Shown: positions 38,873 to 52,970, counted from the first letter of the stretch. The stretch is DNA of 64,000 nt from Pardosa pseudoannulata (GCA_032207245.1 CM063500.1:20071789-20135788); one strand, 5' to 3'. Notes: generated by a model from the sequence alone, not told the origin. A program made the numbers and translations.

Positions 38873-39513
38873 TATAGTTTATATCAGTTTATATTTCATA
38901 TTATAATTATTGTCTCTCTTCCATTTTAATTATTACTAAGGGAATGTCTTGTAAATACTAACTCTTTAACCTCTTCACACTCGGGTTATTTTCGCAAAAA
39001 TATAACTAAAAACATTGGGGTTTATTCTACATTTGAAATGTACTAAATATAAAAAATTTCTAAAAACAAAACAAAAAATATAAAAACAGAGAGAAATACA
39101 AATTTAAAAATAATTATTGAATATTAGTAATATAAATTATACTAAGAGAAAACATTATAAAAAAATTAATAACTCTCTTTATTATGATAAATTTCAAAAC
39201 ATGGCTCTAAACATCCACTATCTGAATTATCCAAGTTAAATTTCTCCAATTCACTGTCACTTTCCATTAGAACCCTTCAAAATCAAACATTTTATCAATA
39301 CATATATACGCATATAAATTTAAAAAAAAAAAAACGCGTTTTTCAGAAATTTTGAAGGAGTAATCATGCTGGACTTAAATACTTACAAAAGGTTTTGCAA
39401 TATTTTACATAAGTATATAACAAAGAAAACAATATCCACTATTTCAAACAAATATTCAACAACTGTAGCCAGTGTGGATCGCTCATCTCTTGGGCAAACT
39501 ACGAATAAATTGA

Positions 39514-39554
<41 letters not shown>

Positions 39555-42500
39555 GCATGAATTTAACTCCTAAATAAATTTTACAATAATATATTATATT
39601 GTTTATTTATAACATCATATACCCACAGCTAGGGAAGCTATCAATCGATAAAGGTCCAGGGGGGAACATGATCCTGTAAATCATTTTCGTATATCTCTAT
39701 TCCAAATAATTTCTAATTTCAACTCTGCTCCTCTGTACCAATAGATGGCGCCACGATTAATCTTGCTACTTCTCGATCCACGTAATATAATGTATTAGCT
39801 ATAAAACTTTCATTTTCTCGCTTGTAATTTTTAAATTTTTTAATTATTGTTATACTGTGTATGTCTATTGCTTATCTTTACTTGTTAACGCTGTAAATCA
39901 TTTTCGTATATCTCTGTTCCAAATAATTTCTAATTTCAACTCAGCGTCTCGATGCCAATAGATGGCGCCACGATTACTCCTGCTACTTTTTGTTCCACCT
40001 GATGTATTGTAGTAGTTGTAAAACTTTCAATTTTTCGCTTGTAATTTTTAAATTTTTTAACTGTTGTTATACCGTGTATTTCTATTGCTTATCCTTAACT
40101 TGTTAATACTTCTAATTACTCGCTATTAAATTTTTAGTATATCATGTTATTATTATCGTAATTTTAATTCTTATCAACTGTAGTACCGTGTATAGTTTAT
40201 ATCAGTTTATATTTCATATTATAATTATTGTCGCTCTTCCATTTTAATTATTACTAAGGGAATGTCTTGTAAATAATAACTCTTTAACCTCTTCACACTC
40301 GGGTTATTTTCGCAAAAATATAACTAAAAACATTGGGGTTTTTTATTCTACATTTGAAATGTACTAAATATAAAAAATTCTAAAAACAAAACAAAAAATA
40401 TAAAAACAGAGAGAAATACAAATTTAAAAATAATTATTGAATATTAGTAATATAAATTATACTAAGAGAAAACATTATAAAAAAATTAATAACTTGCTTT
40501 ATTATGATAAATTTCAAGGCATGGCTCTAAACATCCACTAATTTTCCAAGTTAAATTTCTCCAATTCACTGTCACTTTCCATTAGAACCCTTCAAAATCA
40601 AACATTTTATCAATACATATATACGCATATAAATTTAAAAAAAAAAAAACGCGTTTTTCAGAAATTTTGAAGGAGTAATCATGCTGGACTTAAATACTTA
40701 CAAAAGGTTTTGCAATATTTTACATAAGTATATAACAAAGAAAACAATATCCACTATTTCAAACAAATATTCAACAACGTGTAGCCAGTGTGGATCGCTC
40801 ATCTCTTGGGCAAACTACGAATAAATTGAAAAGTTTTTTTTTTTTTTTTTAAATGCATGAATTTAACTCCTAAATAAATTTTACAATAATATATTATATT
40901 GTTTATTTATAACATCATATACCCACAGCTAGGGAAGCTATCAATCGATAAAGGTCCAGGGGGGAACATGATCCTGTAAATCATTTTCGTATATCTCTAT
41001 TCCAAATTATTTCTAATTTCAACTTAGCTCTTCTGTGCCAATAGATGGCGCCACGATTAATCTTGCTACTTCTCGATCTACGTAATATAATGTATTAGCT
41101 GTAAAACTTTCATTTTCTCGCTTGTAATTTTTAAATTTTTTAATTATTGTTATACTGTGTATGTCTATTGCTTATCTTTACTTGTTAACGCTGTAAATCA
41201 TTTTCGTATATCTCTGTTCCAAATAATTTCTAATTTCAACTCAGCGTCTCGGTGCCAATAGATGGCGCCACGATTACTCCTGCTACTTTTTGTTCCACCT
41301 GATGTATTGTAGTAGTTGTAAAACTTTCAATTTTTCGCTTGTAATTTTTAAATTTTTTAACTGTTGTTATACCGTGTATTTCTATTGCTTATCCTTAACT
41401 TGTTAATACTTCTAATTACTCGCTATTAAATTTTTAGTATATCATGTTATTATTATCGTAATTTTAATTCTTATCAACTGTTGTACCGTGTATAGTTTAT
41501 ATCAGTTTATATTTCATATTATAATTATTGTCGCTCTTCCATTTTAATTATTACTAAGGGAATGTCTTGTAAATAATAACTCTTTAACCCCTTCACGCTC
41601 GGGTTATTTTCGCAAAAATATAACTAAAAACTTTGGGTTTTTTTAATCTACATTCGAAATGTACTAAATATAAAAATTTGTAAAAACAAAGCAAAAAATA
41701 TAAAAACAGAGAGAAATACAAATTTAAAAATAATTATTAAATATTAGTAATATAATTTATAATAAGAGAAAAAGTGTTAAAAAATTAATAACTTGCTTTA
41801 TTATGATAAATTTCAAATCATGGCTCTAAAAATCCCCTATCTGAATTATCCAAGTTAAAATTCTCCAATTCACTGTCACTTTCCATTAGAACCTTTCAAA
41901 ATCAAATATTATATCAATATACATTTATGCATATAAATTAAGAAACGCATTTTTCAGAAATTTTGAAGGAGTAATCACGCTGGACTTAAATACTTACAAA
42001 AATTTTTGCAATGTTTTACATTAATATATAACAAAGAATACAATATCCACTATTTCAAACATATTCAACAACGTCTGGGCAGTGGGGATCGTTCATCTCT
42101 TGTTCAAACTACGAATAAATTGAAAAGTATTTTTTTTATGCATGAATTTAACTCCCAAATAAATTTTACAATAATATATTATATTGTTTATTTGTAACAT
42201 CATCTACCCACCGCTAGGGAAACTATAAATCAATAAAGGTCCAGGGGGGTCATGATCCTGTAAATCATTTTCGTATATCTCTGTTCCAAATAATATCTAA
42301 TTTCAACTCAGCTTCTCGGTTCCAATAGATGGCGCCACGATTACTCTTGCTATTTCTTGATCCACGTAATATATTGTAGTAACTGTAAAACTTTCATAAA
42401 CATGTCTATTGTTTATCTTTAACTTGTTAACTGTTGTAAATACTCGTTATTAAATTTTTAGTTCCTCAGTTTTATTTTTATCGTAATTTTACTTCTTATC

Positions 42501-43186
42501 AACAGTTGTACCATGTATAGTTTATATCAGTTTATTTTTCATATTATAATTATTTTCTCTCTTTCATTTTAATTATTACTGAGGAAAGGTCTTGTAAATA
42601 ATCATGAAGGGGTCTGTTTAACCCCTTACCTCTCGGGTTGTTTTCTCAAAAATGTAACTAAAAACATTGGGTTTTTTATTCTACATTTGAAATGTACTAA
42701 ATATAAAAATGGGTATAAAATGGGTAAATAATATAAAAATGGGTATAAAGAAAACAAAAATATTATAAATACAGAGGGAAATACAAATTTAAAAATAATC
42801 AATAAATATTACTAATATAAAATATAATAAGAGAAACATTATAAAAACATTAATAACTTGCTTTATTATGATAAATTTCAAAACATGGGCTCTAAGCACC
42901 CACTATCTCAAATATCTAAGCTAATTTCCTCCATTTCTCTGTTACTTTCCCTTAGAACCCTTCAAAATCAAGCATTTTATCAATATACATATACTCATAT
43001 AAATAAAAAAATGCATTTTTCAGAAAGGAGTAAAAATGCTGGACATAAATACTTACAAAAGATTTTCGCAATATTTTACAATAGTATATAACAAAGAAAT
43101 CAATATCCACTAGTTTGAACAAATAATCAACAGCGTCTGGACAGTGTGGATAGTTCATCTCTTTTGCAATATACGAACAAATTGAA
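38873..43186 (+). repeat. Tandem array of a 1.3-kb unit (about 3.5 copies)
   Basis: Each unit begins TATAGTTTATATCAGTTTAT: starts at 38873, 40191, 41491 and 42516, so lengths are 1318, 1300 and 1025, the last being partial. Each unit has, in order, a TTAACC(C/T)CTTCAC-CTCGGG string, a segment ending in CTCATCTCTTGGGCAAAC, a poly-T tract of varying length and two related blocks with ATAGATGGCGCCACGATTA. Units 1 and 2 are nearly identical; the third lost one block and the fourth is most diverged. No coding frame. Confidence 0.92.
39674..40110 (+). repeat. Internal 216-bp duplication inside the 1.3-kb unit
   Basis: Two adjacent blocks each start CTGTAAATCATTTTCGTATA and contain ATAGATGGCGCCACGATTA, then CTTGTAATTTTTAAATTTTT. 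The pair recurs in the second unit (about 40975-41412); the third unit retains only one block (42259 onward), which accounts for most of its shorter length. Confidence 0.85.
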
Positions 43187-43703
43187 ACCGGCTAGCAGTA
43201 CTCGGGTTTGTTGGAAATATTTCCAGCCACTCTAATTTTCTCACTGTAACCTATAACCACTCTTATTTTTCACCTTAAGTTTGGGCGCGAAGCACCAACT
43301 TTCTGTTTGTTGTAATTTCGATTTCTTTGTATGTTTTTTGGCTCTGTTGAGCGATGCATGTATGAAAAGGTTGTCTTGTTTTACAAATATATTATTGGAC
43401 GTAGTAAAAGCACCAAGGAAGCTAAAATGGGAAAACTATGTATTACTACTAATGTAAATAATGTACATAATTTTAAAACTACTGTAATAAAGTTCTCCCA
43501 TATAGAAGATTACTTGGAATTGAAATATTTATTTTATTTGTTGCCGAAATAGTTCTCAAAAATATTATTACTTGGAATACTACTTGCTTACTTGAATTAC
43601 TTGATTTACTTGGTATAATAATTAATATTTTTTACAGGGTTAATGCGATTTGGAAAGCGTGACTTGCGTGAGCACTGTCAGTTCTAAAACATTAAGTGGT
43701 TAA
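42618..43703. mobile_element. Possible piggyBac-like MITE with TTAA ends
   Basis: Left end TTAACCCCTTACCTCTCGGG at 42618 and right end ATTAAGTGGTTAA finishing at 43703. Read inwards the ends agree at about 11 of 14 bases when the left end is taken from the unit at 41584 (TTAACCCCTTCACG against TTAACCACTTAATG). TTAA is the invariant piggyBac target. No transposase inside. The left end recurs in every 1.3-kb unit (38966, 40284, 41584), so the array may have grown from such an element. Speculative. Confidence 0.3.
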
Positions 43704-46188
43704 TATAGTTCTCGTGACTCCATCTTCATAAATTACTTTCGTATTCTAAATATTTCCCTCAATTAACGAAGCATACCATAAGGATATAAGCATCGTAAAC
43801 CACTAAGGATACGGCATCAGAGACAGATAACCATACAACCTTCCTTTCTGGTACTACCTACTGTTTTTACTCCCATGTTTTGTTGACAAACTCATGTCTA
43901 CTAATCTCTGAGTCAAGGTACCTAGAGAAGTGCATTTACCTTCAAAAATTAACTTTAATTGCAGATCGGGAAATAAAGACAGAGTTAAAAATATAGGGTT
44001 GTATCCAAAATGACATCTGAGTCTTCTAAAAATCAATTACTCTGAAATAATTCACAAGATTTTTATTAGACTGTTGAATTTAATGATTGTTGAATTAATT
44101 TAGAATAATGGGGGTAGAATAATTATTGAAATTTATCGATGTATGATTATTGTTGTAGTTGAATATTCCATATTTTCCCTTAAGCAATAACCTTTGACCG
44201 GTTCTTTTAACATATAGACACGACTCACTATCCTCATATAGAATGCTATAATCTTTTAACACAGTAAACTTCAAATTCACGAAAATAAAAAATAGTCCAA
44301 TTGATAGTTGAAAGAGTCTTTTATTATTAACTACTGCTGACCTTGTCAAAAAATACTCGTTCACATACACAAAAATCAAAGAAAAAGGAGCAAAATGTCA
44401 AAAGAAATATTTTTTCTTTTAAAATGATGGTGATTCTTAAATTGAATGATGTCCATTCAACCCCGCGAATGGCGAGGTCAGTGGAAAAATACAACCCAAG
44501 ACGATCGCCAAAGTAGCTTATAGGAACAACAGCCTAGGAAACTTAGGGCGCCAAGCAGCGCTAGCTGGACAAAAGATAAGATAAAAAACGGCAAGTAAAT
44601 TCAAGGTGACTAATACAAGATTCCATAAAATAATAGGAGGCCGGCAATTTATTCCCTTTTACATAGAATTATACCACATAGACATTTTTCATAATTCTTA
44701 TTTTCTTCTTTTTAATTTAAAATAAATCTTGGGATACAAAGGTAACTAAAACATAAAAAGGTATAGCAAAGAATATGAAAAACTGATGCATAACTACTGA
44801 TTAAGTAATCGTATAAGCAAACATCAGATAAGGTAACTGATTTGACCTCTTTACAAGGTTTTAAATTACACACCCAAACTTAATATATTGCTTATAAATA
44901 ACGTACATCTGAAACTGATAACCTCACAATTACCTGAAAATAAAATAAGTAGTTTATGTTCATTTTAGGATTTGAAATTTTTAAGAAGGTTAACACCATT
45001 TAAATTCAAATGTTATGTGACTTATTGAAACATTATTAAATTAATATTTTATAGATACAATTTTGTAGATATTTTATTAATTAAAGAAGTATTATCAATG
45101 ATTTCTTATTTATACCTGAAATAGATATTATTAAAAAAATTTGTGTTTAAACATATTATACTTATAGCCTTTGAATTTTAATTATTAATTTCAACAGCAT
45201 AGTTCATTTAAAAAAAATTAGGTTTAATTTTAAAATAATTAGGTTCATTTTAAATAATATGGTTTACAGATATATCCTCAAACTGTAAACTTGTACAATA
45301 ACATGAAAGAAAATTTTTTTTCTTATTAATTTATTAAAAGATTTGTGCAAAATGAAGTCTGTTAAGATTCAAATATACTAACTAAACAATTTATGTAATT
45401 GGTGTATATTTATGAAATAAGAACAATCTTAAGTAGTAATTAGGTATTGCCAAATTTATTTATTTACTTAATGAGTAAAATATATTTTTTACAGTTTTTA
45501 TATATAAAATTCAGTTTTGGAAATTTTTCCCTAATAAAGCAATGCTACATAGCTGTACAGTAAAAAAAAATGACACCATGGATCCCAGTTGAACTTCTAA
45601 AATCATAAAATAATTAGGAAAATTTTAATGCAGCTTTCAAAGGGAACTTTCGAATCTAACCGACTACTGGCTTACCATTAATCCTATAAAAAAATTTGCT
45701 AAAATTCATAAAAGGTTTGATTTAATATTGCCTCTATTTTCAGTAAAATTGAATTTTTTAATCACCAACCCTTGTCTGAAAGATTTCAGCTATGCTGTCT
45801 ATTAATTAATTAAATTGCCAAAGACGATCTTTCTTAATTCATTCAGACAAAACATCTTATTAAATTTTACTTCAAGAGATTGACATTTACGTTAAAAAAA
45901 GGATCTGTCTCCTCAATTGCTGAACAGGGGAATGTAATTAATGAATCAACATTATGACTCTTTCAATCTTCAAAGGTGTTGCTTATCCTAACATTCTAAG
46001 GTGACTTTTCACATAGTCAAATTTCTTCTATGTTAATGATATTAATAGCACACAATTATTTTTTCAAACATTTGGAAATGGTTTATTTTATTTTCACATC
46101 CTTTCCAATTCTTTTTTAAAAATTGTTTTGCACTTTTTCGGCGAGAGCCCGCACTTGTCCTGTGCAATCAAGTTACGAGTTCTGGAGT
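43187..46188. other. Unassigned 3-kb interval
   Basis: Between the two arrays. About 44455-44660 is richer in G+C than its surroundings (AACCCCGCGAATGGCGAGG, GGCGCCAAGCAGCGCTAGC) and may be a transposon piece I do not recognise. The open frames at 43331-43552 (+) and 44095-44379 (-) show no known motif. Confidence 0.5.
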
Positions 46189-49100
46189 TTGATTATATAA
46201 ATTGTTGATTTTTTGTCTTCAAGCTCAATCTGCCATTTTAACTACCGAATTTTTCTCTCACTAATAATACGGTTCGATTGGAACTCCCATATAACTATCT
46301 ATGTTAAATATTCTCATAATTTTCAATTATTTAATTTAATTTGATTTTAAATCTTGTGTATTAGTATGTGAAAATTCAATTTCATAATCTTTAAATGTGT
46401 AAGATTAGTGCCTACATTAAATGACTTTGCGTTTGATTACATAAATTGTTGATTTTTTGTCTGTAATCTCGATCTACTGAATTTTTCTCTGACTTACAAT
46501 AAGGTTCAATCCTAACTCCCAATAACTGTCTACGTTAAATATTTTCATATTTTTCATATTTAAATTAATTTGAGCTTATTCCTCTATTTCTATTCATATG
46601 TTAAAATTCAATTTCATAATTTTTAAAAATGTGAAAATATTACCTACATTAAATGACATAGCGTTTGATTACATAAATTGTTGAATTTTTGTCTGCAAGC
46701 TCAATCTGCCTTTCTAAATACTGGATTTTTCTCTCACTTCTAATAAGGTTCAACCGGAACTTCCATATAACTGTCTATTTTAAATATTTTCATATGTTTG
46801 ACTTATTTAATTCAAGCTTATTCCTTTATTTGTATTCATATGTTAAAATTCAATTTCATAATCATTAAAAATGTAAGAATAGTGCCTACATTAAATGACA
46901 TAGCGTTTGATAATATAAATTGTTGATTTTTTGTCTGCAAGCTCAATCTACCTTTCTAACTACTGAATTTTTCTCTGACTTACAATACGGTTCAATCGGT
47001 TTAACTCCCATATAACCATCTACGCTAAATATTTTCAGATGTTTGACTTATTTAGTTTAATTTGAGCTTATTCCTCTATTTGTATTCATATGGGAAAATT
47101 TAATTTCCTAATCTTTTGAAATACAAGAATAGTGGCTAAATTAAATGACATAGCGTTTGATTATATAAATTTTTGTTTTTGTCTGCAAGCTCAATCTACC
47201 TTTCTAACCACTGAATTTTTTTCTCACTGATAATACGATTCAATTTAAACTCCCATATAACAATCTATGTTAAATATTTTCATATATTTGACTTATTTAA
47301 TTGAGCTTATTCCTCTATTTGCATTCATATGTGAAAATTCAATTTCATAATCTTTAAAAATATAAGAATAGTCCAACATTAAATGACATAGCGTTTGATT
47401 ATATAAATTGTTGGTTTTTTGTCTGCAGGCTCAATCTACTTTTCTAACTACCGAATTTTTCTCTTACTTACAATCCGGCTCAATCGTAAGTCCCGTAAAA
47501 CTGTCTACTTTAAATATTTTCATATTTTTCACTTATTTAGTTTAATTTGAACTTATTCCTCTATTTGTATTAAAATATGAAAATTTAATTTCCTACTCTT
47601 TAAACGTGCAAGAATAGTGCCAACATTAAATGACATAGCCTTTGATTATATAAACTGTTGATTTTTCGTCTGCAAGCACAATCTGCGTTTCAAACGTCTG
47701 AATTTTTCTCTCACTGATAATACTGCTCAATCATTACTCCCATATAACTGTCTACGTTAAATATTTTCATACTCTTCACATATTTAGTTTAATTTGAGTT
47801 TATTCTTCTATTTGTATTCAAATATGAAAATATAATTTCCTACTCTTTAAAAGTGCAAGAATAGTGCCAACATTAAATGACATAGCCTTTGATTATATAA
47901 ACTGTTGATTTCTTCTGCAAGCTCAATCTGCGTTTCAAACGTCTGAATTTTTCTCTCACTGATAATACTGCTCAATCGTTACTCCCATATAACTGTCTAC
48001 GTTAAATATTTTCATACTCTTCACATATTTAGTTTAATTTGAGTTTATTCTTCTATTTGTATTCAAATATGAAAATATAATTTCCTACTCTTTAAAAGTG
48101 CAAGAATAGTGCCAACATTAAATGACATAGCCTTTGATTATATAAACTGTTGATTTTTCGTCTGCAAGCTCAATCTGCGTTTCAAACGTCTGAATTTTTC
48201 TCTCACTGGTAATACGGCTCAATCGTAACTCCCATATAACTGTAAATGTTAAATATTTTCATACTCTTCACATATTTAGTTTAATTTGAGTTTATTCTTC
48301 TATTTGTATTCAAATATGAAAATATAATTTCCTACTGTTTAAAAGTGCAAGAATAGTGCCAACATTAAATGACATAGCCTTTGATTATATAAACTGTTGA
48401 TTTTTCGTCTGCAAGCACAATCTGCGTTTCAAACGTCTGAATTTTTCTATCACTAATAATACGGCTCAATTGTAACTCCCATATAACTGTCTACGTTAAA
48501 TATTTTCATACTCTTCACATATTTAGTTTAATTTGAGTTTATTCTTCTATTTGTATTCAAATATGAAAATATAATTTCCTACTCTTTAAAAGTGCAAGAA
48601 TAGTGCCAACATTAAATGACATAGCCTTTGATTATATAAACTGTTGATTTTTCGTCTGCAAGCTCAATCTGCGTTTCAAACGTCTGAATTTTTCTCTCAC
48701 TGGTAATACGGCTCAATCGTAACTCCCATATAACTGTAAATGTTAAATATTTTCATACTCTTCACATATTTAGTTTAATTTGAGTTTATTCTTCTATTTG
48801 TATTCAAATATGAAAATATAATTTCCTACTCTTTAAAAGTGCAAGAATAGTGCCAACATTAAATGACATAGCCTTTGATTATATAAACTGTTGATTTTTC
48901 GTCTGCAAGCTCAATCTGCGTTTCAAACGTCTGAATTTTTCTCTCACTGGTAATACGGCTCAATCGTAACTCCCATATAACTGTAAATGCATTAAATAAT
49001 TTTCATACTCTTCACATATTTAATTTAATTTGAACTTATTCTTCTATTTGTATTCAAATATGAAAATATGAATTTCCTAATCTTTAAAAGTGCAAGAATA

Positions 49101-51079
49101 GTGCCAACATTAAATGACATAGTTTGATTATATAAACTGTTGATTTTTTCGTCTGCAAGCTCAATCTGCGTTTCAAACGTCTGAATTTTTCTCTCACTGA
49201 TAATACTGCTCAATCGTTACTCCCATATAACTGTTTGTTAAATATTTTCATACTCTTCACATATTTAAGTTTAATTTGAGTTTATTCTTCTATTTGTATT
49301 CAAATATGAAAATATAATTTCCTACTGTTTAAAAGTGCAAGAATAGTGCCAACATTAAATGACATAGCCTTTGATTATATAAACTGTTGATTTTTCGTCT
49401 GCAAGCACAATCTGCGTTTCAAACGTCTGAATTTTTCTCTCACCGATAATACTGCTCAATCATTACTCCCATATAACTGTCTACGTTAAATATTTTCATA
49501 CTCTTCACATATTTAGTTTAATTTGAACTTATTCCTCTATTTGTATTCATATGAAAAATAATTTCCTACTCTTTAAAAAGTGCAAGAATAGTGCCAACAT
49601 TAAATGACATAGCCTTTGATTATATAAACTGTTGATTTTTCGTCTGCAAGCTCAATCTGCGTTTCAAACGTCTGAATTTTTCTCTCACTGGTAATACGGC
49701 TCAATCGTAACTCCCATATAAACTGTAAATGTAAATATTTTCATACTCTTCACATATTAATAATTTGATTTATTCTTCTATTTGTATTCAAATATGAAAT
49801 ATAATTTCCTACTGTTTAAAAGTGCAAGAATAGTGCCAACATTAAATGACATAGCCTTTGATTATATAAACTGTTGATTTTTCTTCTGCAAGCTCAATCT
49901 GCGTTTCAAACGTCTGAATTTTTCTCTCACTGATAATACTGCTCAATCGTTACTCCCATATAACTGTCTACGTTAAATATTTTCATACTCTTCACATATT
50001 TAGTTTAATTTGAGTTTATTCTTCTATTTGTATTCAAATATGAAAATATAATTTCCTACTCTTTAAAAGTGCAAGAATAGTGCCAACATTAAATGACATA
50101 GCCTTTGATTATATAAACTGTTGATTTTTCTTCTGCAAGCTCAATCTGCGTTCAAACTGAATTTTCTCTCACTGATAATACGGCTCAATTGTAACTCCCA
50201 TATAACTGTAAACGTTATATAGTTTCATATTTTTCACTTATTTAGTTTAATTTGAACTTATTCCTCTATTTGTATTAAAATATGAAAATTTAATTTCCTA
50301 CTCTTTAAAAGTGCAAGAATAGTGCCAACATTAAATGACATAGCCTTTGATTATATAAACTGTTGATTTTTCGTCTGCAACCACAATCTGCGTTTCAAAC
50401 GTCTGAATTTTTTTTTCACTGATAATACGGCTCAATCATTATCCATATAACTGTACGTTAAATATTTTCATACTCTTCACATATTTAGTTTAATTTGAGT
50501 TTATTCTTCTATTTGTATTCAAATGAAATATAATTTCCTACTCTTTAAAAGTGCAAGAATAGTGCCAACATTAAATGACATAGCCTTTGATTATATAAAC
50601 TGTTGATTTTTCTTCTGCAAGCTCAATCTGCGTTTCAAACGTCTGAATTTTTTTTTCACTGATAATACGGCTCAATTGTAACTCCCATATAACTGTAAAC
50701 GTTATATAGTTTCATATTTTTCACTTATTTAAGCTAATTTGAGCTTATTCCTCTATTTGCATTCATATGGAAAAATTCAATTTCATAATCTTTAAAAATG
50801 TAAGAATATTGCCTATATTAAATTACATAGAGTTTGATTATATAAATTGTTGATTTTTTGTCTGCAAGCTCAATCTACCTTTCTAACTACTGAATTTTTC
50901 TTTCACTTACAATACGGCTCAATCGTAACGCCTATATAACTGTTTGCATTAAATAATTTCATACGTTTCCCTTATTTAATTTAATTTGAACTTATTCCTC
51001 TATTTCCATTCATATGTGAAAATTGAATTTCATAATCTTTAAAAATGTAAGAATAATGCCTACATTAAATGACATAGTT
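46189..51079 (+). repeat. Satellite: about 20 tandem copies of a 245-bp unit
   Basis: The anchor TTTGATTATATAAA(C/T)TGTTG recurs near 46189, 46432, 46669, 46909, 47156, 47394, 47640, 47888, 48131, 48378, 48626, 48871, 49125, 49372, 49617, 49858, 50105, 50347, 50587 and 50836: mean spacing about 245. Each unit also has CAAGCTCAATCTGC, a CTCCCATATAACTGT block and CATTAAATGACATAG. Central units (about 47.6-50.7 kb) are close to identical, outer ones diverge, as expected where unequal exchange homogenises the middle. No spacers, so not a CRISPR array. Confidence 0.96.
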
Positions 51080-51122
51080 TATAAATATATGACATGGTTA
51101 TAAATATATGATATTATGAGGC

Positions 51123-51246
51123 GGTCTCACCAAAGTCGTTTGATAGGAAACCACGAATAAAATCTGCTTAAGCGGAATTGCGTCCCACCATTTTCTGGCT
51201 CCATGGTTTAATCTCGGTTAGCCGTTAAGCGACTTTGGTCAGACTA
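51123..51246. mobile_element. 124-bp foldback, MITE-like
   Basis: Left arm GGTCTCACCAAAGTCG (51123-51138) and right arm CGACTTTGGTCAGACTA (51230-51246) pair at 14 of 15 positions. The G+C-richer interior stands out from the AT-rich surroundings. No target duplication could be fixed. It lies directly past the end of the 245-bp satellite. Confidence 0.55.
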
Positions 51247-52386
51247 ACATCTAAAGTTGATTTTATTTTCAATTTTTAAACATTTTATTGTTCCCGGAAA
51301 CCCAAATTTATGATATTTTATAAAATATATTAGGCATAATCCATTGTTACATTAATTTGTTACATTAAAAGAAGTATTCACGTTTTAAATAGTCATCCTT
51401 AAGAGAAAACATAGTAACGTAATATTACAGTTATAGAAAACATCAGAAGAATTACCTACCTAAAAATAGCCTAAGTTATCTGCCCGTCTGTCCTCGAATT
51501 TATGAAGTGGTTGGACCAGGAAGGGATAGAGGCATCCATATTGGATTATTGTTGATTTTAGGGTTAGCAAAATTCAAAGAGAGTAAAGTTTATCTTCTCC
51601 TAAACAATCGATCCAATTTTAAACTAAATTAGTATAAATATGTTTCATATCCCAGCAAAAAATACTGCCTTATTTAAAACATTCGAAATCCAATCCTACT
51701 CCCCTTTTTAAGCGTTTAATGACATTATTTCCAGCCTTTTTTTACCCGGTTAAGAGCAGGCTATTAATTTCATAACTTTATCACATTACAAGCAGATGAA
51801 AATAGCATTTTTTCTAGTGTTATGACTTTATTCCTTTTATCATCTCATTTAATAATTTCTTATTTTAAATTATTTAAATACCATCTGCATCATTTTCATA
51901 CATTTTATCACTGAACATATATATTACGTAAATAATTTTCTTTTATATTTGGCTTAAATAACAGATTAGGTACATATGTGATAATTTTAAATTTAATCAT
52001 AGATTACTTTTTGTTGCAATGAAAATTTTATCACCAGTATGAACAACAAATTCTTTTCATAAAAATCTAAGAGTCCATATTAAGGACTAATAAATATGTA
52101 GCGTTTAAGTTATATATCTTTGAAAACTAATAAGTCTGTGTGTTCGTTTTTATGCATAACCACACGGTTTTCAATGAATTCCCTAAATTTTGGATATCAT
52201 TCATATATACCGCCAAATAATCATTGTCAATATTAAAATTTCTGCTGTTCATCCTATAAAGTAATATAGGACACAAAAAATTTGGCAACTAACATGCGGT
52301 CAGTAAAGATAAACAATTCATTGAATATGTACCAGATACTTCTCAGCCAAAAAACAATATATTTATACGTGTATGTATGCATATAT
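51247..52386. other. AT-rich interval, nothing recognised
   Basis: No gene, repeat or element end seen. Confidence 0.6.
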
Positions 52387-52838
<452 letters not shown>

Positions 52839-52844
52839 ATTATA

Positions 52845-52970
52845 TTTAAATGTGACTCAGATATGTAACGAATTGCTTTTAGAAAATGAGAAATAAAAAA
52901 TAGTCGGAATTTATAGCTAAGCTAATCGTAATAAATAATTACTGTTTGGAAATATTTCCGTTGCATTTTG
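52845..52970 (+). repeat. 126-bp direct repeat, first copy
   Basis: Begins TTTAAATGTGACTCAGATAT. Aligns without gaps to 53275-53400, about 90 percent identical by eye, at a distance of 430. The intervening 304 bases have no recognised content. Confidence 0.85.

Noticed and set aside
43331..44379. Open frames at 43331-43552 (+) and 44095-44379 (-)
   Set aside because: No recognisable domain, splice pattern or start context; lengths are near chance expectation.
46189..51079. Regular repeat spacing suggestive of a CRISPR array
   Set aside because: The whole 245-bp unit is repeated without unique spacers, and the host is eukaryotic. It is a satellite.
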